Positions 52,401 through 61,300 of a stretch of DNA of 64,000 bases are shown here, piece by piece. The stretch spans positions 3,534,001-3,598,000 of the forward strand of contig NC_079886.1 of NCBI RefSeq assembly GCF_029227915.1, written 5' to 3'. The stretch's first letter is position 1; every line of letters starts with the position of its first letter. The notes beneath the pieces are model-generated. The model saw only the letters and a program-made list of their open reading frames with translations. It did no database searches and was not told where the DNA came from. The position numbers and the translations under genes are program-made. The DNA comes from Hydractinia symbiolongicarpus. Taxonomy: Eukaryota; Cnidaria; Hydrozoa; Anthoathecata; Hydractiniidae.

Positions 52401-55300
52401 ATTCGTACCAATATGTATTTAGCGATATTTTTCTGATATTACTAGGTTGCCTTGCCTTAAACAGTGAAACGATTGACTGTGGGACTTAATTGAACTGATT
52501 TTGAACTGTGAGCTTACAAATGTGATGAATGAGACAATTGTACTCCATGAAATAACAATGTTCTGAATTTGACATGATTGCTAAAACTCAGCAATTACAC
52601 TGGGCGCTGTGGTTAAAAATGCAGATAAATAAGTCATTTTTTACTGTAGAACCAATCCTAGCCGTTATCGCACGCTGAAGAAATAGAGACAGTTTCAATA
52701 ACTACATTTCGTTGACTTTCTAACGGTATCAGTCCGCTTCCGTTCCAACGGTTGCGTCACATATTCATACCAACATATATTTATCGATATTTTTCTGATA
52801 TTATTAGGTTGTATCGCTTTTAACAGTGAAACGATTGACTGTAGGACTTAATTGAACTGATTTTGGACTTTAACTTTATAAATGTGATAATTGAGACAAT
52901 TGGACTCCAAGAAATAACAATATTCTGAATTTCGACATGATTGCTAGAACTCAGCGATTACACTGGGCGCTGTGGTAGCGTTTCATTCTAAAATGCACAT
53001 AAATAAGTCATTTTTTATTGTAGGACCAATCCTAGCCGTAATCGCACGCTGAAGAGAGTTTCAAAAACTACATTTCATTGACTTTCTAACAGTATCAGTC
53101 CGTTTCAGTTACAACGGTTGCGTCACATATTCGTACCAACAGGTATTAAGCGATGTTATTCTGATATTACTAGGTTGCATCGCTTTTAACAGTGAAACGA
53201 TTGACTGCAGGACTTGCTTGAACTGATTTTGGACTTTAACTTTATAAATGTGATAATTGAGACAATTGGACTCCAAGAAATAACAATGTTCTGAATTTGA
53301 CATGATTGCTAGAACTCAGCGATTACACTGGGCGCTGTGGTAGCGTTTCATTTTAAAATGCACATAAATAAGTCATTTTTTACTGTAGGACCAATCCTAG
53401 CCGTTATCGCGCGCTAAAGAGAGTTTCAAAAACTACATTTCATTGACTTTCTAACAGTATCAGTCCGTTTCAGTTACAACGGTTGCGTCACATATTCGTA
53501 CCAACATGTATTTAGCGATATTTTTCTGATATTACTAGATTGCATCGCCTTTAACAGTGAAACGATTGACTGTGGGACTTACTTGAACTGATTTTGGACT
53601 TTAACTTTATAAATGTGATAATTGAGACAATTGGACTCCATGCAATAACATTCTTCTTAAATTGGCATGATTGAGGGAACTGAGCGATTACACTGGGCGC
53701 TGTGGTATCGCTTCATTTAATAATGTAGATAAATAAGTCACTTTTTACTGTGGGTCCAATCCTAGCCGTTATCTCACGCTAAAGAAATTTAGACAGTTTC
53801 AAAAACTACATTTCATTGACTTTCTAACGGTATCAGTCCGTTTCTGTTACAACGGTTGCGTCACATATGTGTAACAACATGTGTTTAGCGATGTTTTTCT
53901 GATATTATTAGGTTGTATCGCTTTTAACAGTGAAACGATTGACTGTAGGACTTAATTAAACTGATTTTTGACTTTAAATTTATAAATGTGATAATTGAGA
54001 CAATTGGACTCCAAAAAATAACAATGTTCTGAATTTGACATGATTGCTAGAACTCGGCGATTACACTGGTCGCTGTGGTAGCGTTTCATTTTGAAATGCA
54101 CATAAATAAGTCATTTTTTATTATAGGACCAATCCTAGCCGTAATCACACGCTGAAGAGAGTTTCAAAAACTACATTTCATTGACTTTCTAACAGTATCA
54201 GTCCGTTTCAGTTACAACGGTTGCGTCACATATTCGTACCAACATCTATTTAGCGATATTTTTCTGATATTACTACGTTGCATCTCCTTTAACAGTGAAA
54301 CGATTGACTCTGGGACTTACTTGAACTGATTTTGAACTTTAACTTTATAAATGTGATAATTGAGACAATTGGACTCCATGCAATAACATTCTTCTTAAAT
54401 TGGCATGATTGAGGGAACTCAGCGATTACACTGGGCGCTGTGGTATCGCTTCATATAAAAATGCAGATAAATAAGTCATTTTTTACTGTAGAACCAATCC
54501 TAGCCGTTATCGCACGCTGAAGAAATAGACACAGTTTCAATAACTACATTTCGTTGACTTTCTAACGGTATCAGTCCGCTTCAGTTACAACGGTTGCGTC
54601 ACATATTCGTACCAATATGTATTTAGCGATATTTTTCTGATATTACTAGGTTGCCTTGCCTTAAACAGTGAAACGATTGACTGTGGGACTTAATTGAACT
54701 GATTTTGAACTGTGAGCTTACAAATGTGATGAATGAGACAATTGTACTCCATGAAATAACAATGTTCTGAATTTGACATGATTGCTAAAACTCAGCAATT
54801 ACACTGGGCGCTGTGGTAGCGCTTCATTTAAAAATGCAGATAAATAAGTCATTTTTTACTGTAGAACCAATCCTAGCCGTTATCGCACGCTGAAGAAATA
54901 GAGACAGTTTCAATAACTACATTTCGTTGACTTTCTAACGGTATCAGTCCGCTTCCGTTCCAACAGTTGCGTCACATATTCATACCAACATATATTTATC
55001 GATATTTTTCTGATATTATTAGGTTGTATCGCTTTTAACAGTGAAACGATTGACTGTAGGACTTAATTGAACTGATTTTGGACTTTAACTTTATAAATGT
55101 GATAATTGAGACAATTGGACTCCAAGAAATAACAATGTTCTGAATTTCGACATGATTGCTAGAACTCAGCGATTACACTGGGCGCTGTGGTAGCGTTTCA
55201 TTCTAAAATGCACATAAATAAGTCATTTTTTATTGTAGGACCAATCCTAGCCGTAATCGCACGCTGAAGAGAGTTTCAAAAACTACATTTCATTGACTTT
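46471..55300. repeat. Compound higher-order repeat, spacings 1,849, 2,584 and 2,204 bp
   Basis: TTGCCTTGCCTTAAACAG occurs at about 48014, 49863, 52447 and 54651. The differences of 1,849, 2,584 and 2,204 bp correspond to 5, 7 and 6 monomers, less 8-bp deletions in some units, an 11-bp deletion at 50029 and 52613, and one added base. The series GTGTAACAACATG, CGTTGCATCTCC, CCAATATGTATTTAG recurs in order in each copy. Copy size changes because extra monomers were gained or lost, including the left-type insert at 50.3-51.0 kb. Confidence 0.87.
50321..51010. repeat. Left-type two-monomer block nearly identical to 12.85-13.40 kb
   Basis: 50321-50869 matches 12850-13398 base for base except at 50626 (A, against G at 13155). 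It includes the AATGGAGAC and GGTAGCGC variants that are unique to the third copy of the 1,119-bp repeat. The match ends where the 13.4 kb copy is deleted; this copy continues intact with TTCATTGACTTTC, similar to 12291-12440, up to about 51010. The flanks are right-type monomers. The offset is 37,471 bp, about 101 monomers. Confidence 0.9.
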
Positions 55301-55757
55301 CTAACAGTATCAGTCCGTTTCAGTTACAACGGTTGCGTCACATATTCGTACCAACATCTATTTAGCGATATTTTTCTGATATTACTACGTTGCATCTCCT
55401 TTAACAGTGAAACGATTGACTGTGGGACTTACTTGAACTGATTTTGAACTTTAACTTTATAAATGTGATAATTGAGACAATTGGACTCCATGCAATAACA
55501 TTCTTCTTAAATTGGCTTGATTGAGGGAACTCAGCGATTACGCTGGGCGCTGTGGTATCGCTTCATTTAATAATGTAGATAAATAAGTCACTTTTTACTG
55601 TGGGTCCAATCCTAACCGTTATCGCACGCTCAAGAAATTGAGACAGTTTCAAAAACTACATTTCATTGACTTTCTAACGGTATCAGTCCGTTTCTGTTAC
55701 AATGGTTGCGTCACATATTCGTACCAACATGTGTTTAGTGATATTTTTCTGATATTA
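55301..55757. repeat. Last monomers before the insertion, final one truncated
   Basis: A hybrid monomer with CGTTGCATCTCC, then one with CTCAAGAAATTGAGACAG. The last monomer is cut in the middle of TTTTTCTGATATTACTAGG, after CTGATATTA at 55757. Nothing else is visible in this short stretch. Confidence 0.85.
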
Positions 55758-56087
55758 AAACAATCCTGGCCAATATATAATGGAATTCCTTCTTGTTGGA
55801 CTGAAGAAACCTGCCCCCTCCCCCCCTTAAACAGTGTTGACTTTGGCTTTGGCTGTTCCTTGAATGCTCAAAATTTAACACAAATCAACATTGTGTATGG
55901 GGGTATGGGGAAAGGACAGGTAAATTCCAATAGTTTTGGCCAGTATTGTCTGCATATTCTTGCTGTTGAGACTTAGTTTTTTTTTGAAGGTATTAACACA
56001 AAATCTTATTTTTATGTTTTGGTCTGTATATATCTTTTTCACAGACATGGACTGTCAGCATAAAAACAGTATTATTTCTTATATTCG

Positions 56088-56323
56088 ACGGTTCACGGGC
56101 GTCAATCGTGAAATTTTAAAGAAGTATATTCAATAATTCTTTTTTAGAAATTGACTGTTCACGAGCATGAACCGTGAAATAATAAAAATTATATTTTTAT
56201 ATGTCTTTCTTATATTCGACCTTTTTTAGAAATTGACGGTTCACGGGCGTGAACCGTCAAAATTATAGAAAATATATTTGATAATTCTTTTTTAAAATTC
56301 AACGGTTCACGGGCGTGAACCGT
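56088..56323. repeat. Cluster of four palindromes, unit 1
   Basis: Four inverted repeats sharing the left arm ACGGTTCACG (or a close variant), a two-base centre GG and the matching right arm: 56088-56109 (right arm CGTCAATCGT, imperfect), 56154-56175 (ACTGTTCACG against CATGAACCGT, imperfect), 56235-56258 inside the perfect 56233-56260, and 56302-56323 (perfect 10-bp arms). Starts are spaced 66, 81 and 67 bp, each after a T-rich run. They could form hairpins or cruciforms. The function is unknown. Confidence 0.9.
56233..56260. repeat. Perfect 28-bp palindrome, unit 1
   Basis: The left arm TTGACGGTTCACG (13 bp) is followed by GG and then by the exact reverse complement of the arm. The outermost TGACG and CGTCA are in inverted orientation. 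It is the longest perfect inverted repeat I see in the window. Confidence 0.95.
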
Positions 56324-56900
56324 CAAATAATAAAAAATAGATTTTTATATGTGTTTTTGGTGCAGCCAGCCTGTTTTTTTGGTTTGTTTACATTTTGACA
56401 TGGAAATGAGGCTGCAATTTTGAAAAAGAGGCTGCACATGTTTCAGATCAAAAAATTGTGGCCAGCAAGGCTGGCTGATGTGCTGTGGTAGCTCTGTGCT
56501 TGGTAGATGTCTTATTTTGAAAATGTACACCCCCTACTGAACTGTATATAATTCATATTTCTCTCAGACAATCCTGGCCAATATATAATGGAATTCCTTC
56601 TTGTTGGACTGAAGAAACCTGCCCCCTCCCCCCTCCCCCCTTAAACAGTGTTGACTTTGGCTTTGGCTGTTCCTTGAATGCTCAAAATTTAACACAAATC
56701 AACATTGTGTATGGGGGTATGGGGGAAGGACAGCTAAATTCCAATAGTTTTGGCCAGTATTGTCTGCATATTCTTGCTGTTGAGACTTATTTTTTTTTGA
56801 AGGTATTAACACAAAATCTTATTTTTATGTTTTGGTCTGTATATATCTTTTTCACAGACATGGACTGTCAGCATAAAAACAGTATTATTTCTTATATTCG

Positions 56901-57136
56901 ACGGTTCACGGGCGTCAATCGTGAAATTTTAAAGAAGTATATTCAATAATTCTTTTTTAGAAATTGACTGTTCACGAGCATGAACCGTGAAATAATAAAA
57001 ATTATATTTTTATATGTCTTTCTTATATTCGACCTTTTTTAGAAATTGACGGTTCACGGGCGTGAACCGTCAAAATTATAGAAAATATATTTGATAATTC
57101 TTTTTTAAAATTCAACGGTTCACGGGCGTGAACCGT
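56901..57136. repeat. Cluster of four palindromes, unit 2
   Basis: Same four inverted repeats as unit 1, at 56901-56922, 56967-56988, 57046-57073 (perfect, 13-bp arms) and 57115-57136. Sequences and spacing are unchanged, including the mismatches in the first two, so these imperfections predate the tandem amplification. Confidence 0.9.
57046..57073. repeat. Perfect 28-bp palindrome, unit 2
   Basis: Identical to the copy in unit 1, 813 bp downstream of it: 13-bp arms around GG. Confidence 0.95.
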
Positions 57137-57714
57137 CAAATAATAAAAAATAGATTTTTATATGTGTTTTTGGTGCAGCCAGCCTGTTTTTTTGGTTTGT
57201 TTACATTTTGACATGGAAATGAGGCTGCAATTTTGAAAAAGAGGCTGCACATGTTTCAGATCAAAAAATTGTGGCCAACAAGGCTGGCTGATGTGCTGTG
57301 GTAGCTCTGTGCTTGGTAGATGTCTTATTTTGAAAATGTACACCCCCTACTGAACTGTATATAATTCATATTTCTCTCAGACAATCCTGGCCAATATATA
57401 ATGGAATTCCTTCTTGTTGGACTGAAGAAACCTGCCCCCTCCCCCCTCCCCCCTTAAACAGTGTTGACTTTGGCTTTGGCTGTTCCTTGAATGCTCAAAA
57501 TTTAACACAAATCAACATTGTGTATGGGGGTATGGGGGAAGGACAGCTAAATTCCAATAGTTTTGGCCAGTATTGTCTGCATATTCTTGCTGTTGAGACT
57601 TAGTTTTTTTTTGAAGGTATTAACACAAAATCTTATTTTTATGTTTTGGTCTGTATATATCTTTTTCACAGACATGGACTGTCAGCATAAAAACAGTATT
57701 ATTTCTTATATTCG

Positions 57715-57950
57715 ACGGTTCACGGGCGTCAATCGTGAAATTTTAAAGAAGTATATTCAATAATTCTTTTTTAGAAATTGACTGTTCACGAGCATGAACC
57801 GTGAAATAATAAAAATTATATTTTTATATGTCTTTCTTATATTCGACCTTTTTTAGAAATTGACGGTTCACGGGCGTGAACCGTCAAAATTATAGAAAAT
57901 ATATTTGATAATTCTTTTTTAAAATTCAACGGTTCACGGGCGTGAACCGT
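57715..57950. repeat. Cluster of four palindromes, unit 3
   Basis: Same four inverted repeats, at 57715-57736, 57781-57802, 57860-57887 (perfect) and 57929-57950. The partial unit 4 ends before this region and has none. Confidence 0.9.
57860..57887. repeat. Perfect 28-bp palindrome, unit 3
   Basis: Third identical copy of the 13-bp-arm palindrome with a GG centre. Confidence 0.95.
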
Positions 57951-58194
57951 CAAATAATAAAAAATAGATTTTTATATGTGTTTTTGGTGCAGCCAGCCTG
58001 TTTTTTTGGTTTGTTTACATTTTGACATGGAAATGAGGCTGCAATTTTGAAAAAGAGGCTGCACATGTTTCAGATCAAAAAATTGTGGCCAACAAGGCTG
58101 GCTGATGTGCTGTGGTAGCTCTGTGCTTGGTAGATGTCTTATTTTGAAAATGTACACCCCCTACTGAACTGTATATAATTCATATTTCTCTCAG

Positions 58195-58366
58195 ACAATC
58201 CTGGCCAATATATAATGGAATTCCTTCTTGTTGGACTGAAGAAACCTGCCCCCTCCCCCCTTAAACAGTGTTGACTTTGGCTTTGGCTGTTCCTTGAATG
58301 CTCAAAATTTAACACAAATCAACATTGTGTATGGGGTAGGGGGGAAGGACAGCTAAATTCCAATAG
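58195..58366. repeat. 814-bp repeat, truncated unit 4 (172 bp)
   Basis: Starts as the other units, with the shortest C tract (58249-58260) and an altered G-rich stretch (ATGGGGTAGGGGGGAAGG). It breaks off after AATTCCAATAG, where the others continue TTTTGGCCAG. The next bases, TGTGGGACTTAC, are 373-bp satellite. Confidence 0.9.
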
Positions 58367-61300
58367 TGTGGGACTTACTTGAACTGATTTTGGACTGTGA
58401 CCTTACAAATGCGATGAATGAGACAATTGGACTCCATGAAATAACATTCTTCTTAAATTGGCATGATTGCCGGAACTCAGCGGTTAAACTAGGCGCTGTT
58501 GTAGCGCTTTATTTAAAAATGTAGATATATAAGTCATTTCTTACTGTGGGATCAATCCAAGCCGCTATCGCACGCCGAAGAAGTTGAGACATTTTCGAAA
58601 ACTACATTTCATTGCCTTTCTAACGGTATCAGTCCGTTTCAGTTACAACGGTTGCGTCACATATGCGTACCAACATGTGTTTAGCGATGTTTTTCTGATA
58701 TTATTAGGTTGTATCGCTTTTAACAGTGAAAAGATTGACTGTAGGACTTAATTGAACTGATTTTGGACTTTAACTTTATAAATGTGATAATTGAGACAAT
58801 TGAACTCCAAGAAATAACAATGTTCTGAATTTGACATGATTGCTAGAACTCGGCAATTACACTTGGCGCTGTGGTAGCGCTTCATTTAAAAATGCACATA
58901 AATATGTCATTTTTTACTGTAGAACCAATCCTAGCCGTTAACGCACGCTGTAAAAATAGAGACAGTTTCAATAACTACATTTCGTTGACTTTCTAACGGT
59001 ATCAGTCCGCTTCAGTTACAACGGTTGCGTCACATATTCGTACCAGCATGTATTTAGCGATATTTTGCTGATATTACTAGGTTGCATCGCTTTTAACAGT
59101 GAAACGATTGACTGTAGGACTTACTTGAACTGATTTTGGACTGTGACCTTACAAGTGTGATGATTGAGACAATTGGACTCCATGATATAACATTCTTCTT
59201 AAATTGGCATGATTGCCGGAACTCAGCGATTAAGCAGGGCACTGTGGTAGCGCTTCAATTAAAAATGTAGATATATAAGTCATTTTATACTGTGGGACAA
59301 ATCCTAGTCGCTTTCGCACGCCGAGGAAATTGAGACAGTTTCAAAAACTACATTTCATTGACTTTCTAACGGTATCAGTCCGTTTCTGTTACAACGGTTG
59401 CGTCACATATTCGTACCAACATGTGTTAAGCGATAATTTTCTGATATTACTAGGTTGCATCGCTTTTAACAGTGAAACGATTGACTGTTGGACTTAATTG
59501 AACTGATTTTGGACTGTGACCTTACAAATGTGATGAATGAGACAATGGGACTCCATAAAATAACATTCTTCTTAAATTGGCATGATTGACGGAACTCAGC
59601 GATTACACTGGGCGTTGTGGCAGCGCTTCATTTAAAAATGCAGATAAATAAGTCATTTTTTACTGTGGGACCAATCCTAGCCGTTATCGCGCGCTGAAGA
59701 AATTGAGACAGTTTTAAAAACTACATTTCATGGACCTTCTAACGGTATCAGTCTGTTTTTGTTATCACGCTTGCGTCACATATTCGTACCAACATGTATT
59801 TAGCGATATTTTTCTGATATTACTAGGTTGCATCGCTTTTAACACTGAAACGATTGACTGTGGGACTTACTTGAACTGATTTTGGACTTTAACTTTATAA
59901 ATGTGATAATTGAGACATTTGGACTCCATGCAATAAAAGTCTTCTTAAATTGGCATGATTGACGGAACTCAGCGATTACACTGGGCGCTGTGGTAGCGCT
60001 TCATTTAAAAATGTAGGTATATAAGTCATTTTTTACTGTGGGACAAATCTTAGCCGTTTTCCCACGCTGAAGAAATTGAGACAGTTTCAAAAACTACATT
60101 TCATTGACTTTCTAACGGTATCAGTCTGTTTCTGTTACAACGGTTGCGTCACATATTCGTACTAACATGTGTTTAGCGATATTTTTCTGATATTACTAGG
60201 TTCTATCGCTTTTAACAGTGAAACGATTGACACTGGCACTTAATTGAACTGATTTTGGACTTTAACTTTATAAATGCAATAAGTGAGACAATTGGACTCC
60301 AAGGTATAACATTATTCTGAACTTGGCATGATTGCTAGAACTCAGCGATTACACTTGTCGCTGTGGTAGCGCTTTATTTACAAATTTAGGTAAATAAGTC
60401 ATTCTTTACTGTGGAAAAAATCCTAGCCACTAGCGCGCTTAAGAAATAAAGACAGTTTCAAAAACTACATTTCGTTGACTTTCTAACGGTATCAGTCCGC
60501 TTCAGTTACAACGGTTGCGTCAGATATTCGTACCAACATGTATTTAGCGATATTTTTCTGTAATTACTAGGTTGCATCGTTTTTAACAGTGAAACGATTG
60601 ACTGTGGGACTTACTTGAACTGATTTTGGACTGTGACCTTACAAATGCGATGAATGAGACAATTGGACTCCATGAAATAACATTCTTCTTAAATTGGCAT
60701 GATTGCCGGAACTCAGCGGTTAAACTAGGCGCTGTGGTAGCGCTTTATTTAAAAATGTAGATATATAAGTCATTTTTTACTGTGGGATCAATCCAAGCCG
60801 CTATCGCACGCCGAAGAAGTTGAGACATTTTCGAAAACTACATTTCATTGACTTTCTAACGGTATCAGTCCGTTTCAGTTACAACGGTTGCGTCACATAT
60901 GCGTACCAACATGTGTTTAGCGATGTTTTTCTGATATTATTAGGTTGTATCGCTTTTAACAGTGAAAAGATTGACTGTAGGACTTAATTGAACTGATTTT
61001 GGACTTTAACTTTATAAATGTGATAATTGAGACAATTGAACTCCAAGAAATAACAATGTTCTGAATTTGACATGATTGCTAGAACTCAGCAATTACACTG
61101 GGCGCTGTGGTAGCGCTTCATTTAAAAATGCACATAAATATGTCATTTTTTACTGTAGAACCAATCCTAGCCGTTAACGCACGCTGTAAAAATAGAGACA
61201 GTTTCAATAACTACATTTCGTTGACTTTCTTACGGTATCAGTCCGCTTCAGTTACAACGGTTGCGTCACATATTCGTACCAACATGTATTTAGCGATATT

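Larger units (their letters stand above)
1..55757. repeat. 373-bp satellite array, main block
   Basis: Head-to-tail tandem array of an AT-rich monomer of about 373 bp. The motif CGTACCAAC recurs at 25, 398, 771, 1144, 1517, 1890 and 2262, a spacing of 372-373 bp, and the same register is kept to 55.7 kb with only small indels. All monomers are in one orientation and no transposon, gene or unrelated sequence interrupts the block. Neighbouring monomers often differ while monomers several units apart match, which is the signature of higher-order repeats. Stop codons occur in all frames in most monomers. The array begins before base 1. Satellite identity is certain; chromosomal location (centromere, pericentromere, subtelomere) is not visible here. 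Confidence 0.97.
55760..56567. repeat. 814-bp repeat, unit 1 (808 bp)
   Basis: Order within the unit: the ACAATCCTGG start, TATATAAT, C-rich tract (55814-55826), G-rich GGGGGTATGGGG, T-rich stretch, four palindromes (56088-56323), an inverted repeat of CAGCCAGCCT (56363-56372) with AGGCTGGCTG (56468-56477), then ACCCCCTACTGAACTGTATATAATTC to the end in separate short motifs. It is the most diverged unit in its first third (AAAGGACAGGTAAATTCC, shorter C tract). The rest nearly equals units 2 and 3. Confidence 0.9.
56568..57380. repeat. 814-bp repeat, unit 2 (813 bp)
   Basis: Same layout as unit 1, with a longer C tract (56622-56640) and GGGGGAAGGACAGC. It is almost identical to unit 3; one difference is ACTTATTTTTT for ACTTAGTTTTT near 56787, which removes a stop codon and opens a longer chance frame. 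GGCCAACAAGG replaces GGCCAGCAAGG of unit 1 and is shared with unit 3, so units 2 and 3 are the youngest pair. Confidence 0.9.
57381..58194. repeat. 814-bp repeat, unit 3 (814 bp)
   Basis: Full unit with the C tract at 57435-57453, four palindromes at 57715-57950, and the CAGCCAGCCT and AGGCTGGCTG inverted repeat. It ends CATATTTCTCTCAG before the next unit start. Nearly identical to unit 2. Confidence 0.9.
55760..58366. repeat. Insertion: unrelated 814-bp tandem repeat, 3.2 units
   Basis: About 2.6 kb with no similarity to the 373-bp satellite. It consists of units starting ACAATCCTGGCCAATATA at 55760, 56568, 57381 and 58195 (808, 813 and 814 bp; the last is a 172-bp partial). Base composition differs, with C-rich and G-rich tracts, long T runs and palindromes. 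The left join has AA between satellite and unit; the right join shares about one base. No target-site duplication, long terminal repeat, poly-A tail or transposase frame is visible. It may be a second satellite captured by recombination, or tandem copies of a non-autonomous mobile element. I do not recognise the family. Confidence 0.93.

Noticed and set aside
1-55757. CRISPR-like or bacterial repeat array
   Set aside because: The repeats are 373 bp, contiguous and without unique spacers, and no cas-like gene is present.
55638-56136. Frames of 61-112 residues in and across the 814-bp insertion, including 56674-56949 (+), and 56345-56530, 57158-57343 and 57972-58157 (-)
   Set aside because: One spans the satellite-insertion join. 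The 91-residue frame exists only because of one base change in unit 2. They run through palindromes and T tracts and show no recognisable domain.
56238-56248. Pol III B box (tRNA-like) in GGTTCACGGGC
   Set aside because: Two key positions of the B-box consensus differ, and no A box or tRNA fold is nearby.
56535-56600. TATA-box promoter at GTATATAATTC and AATATATAATGG in the 814-bp unit
   Set aside because: Such AT strings are expected by chance in AT-rich DNA, and there is no downstream gene to drive.
55760-58366. Insertion as an LTR retrotransposon, LINE or DNA transposon
   Set aside because: No long coding frame, no LTR pair with TG..CA ends, no poly-A tail, no terminal inverted repeats at the outer ends, and no target-site duplication. 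The repeated units are tandem, not terminal.
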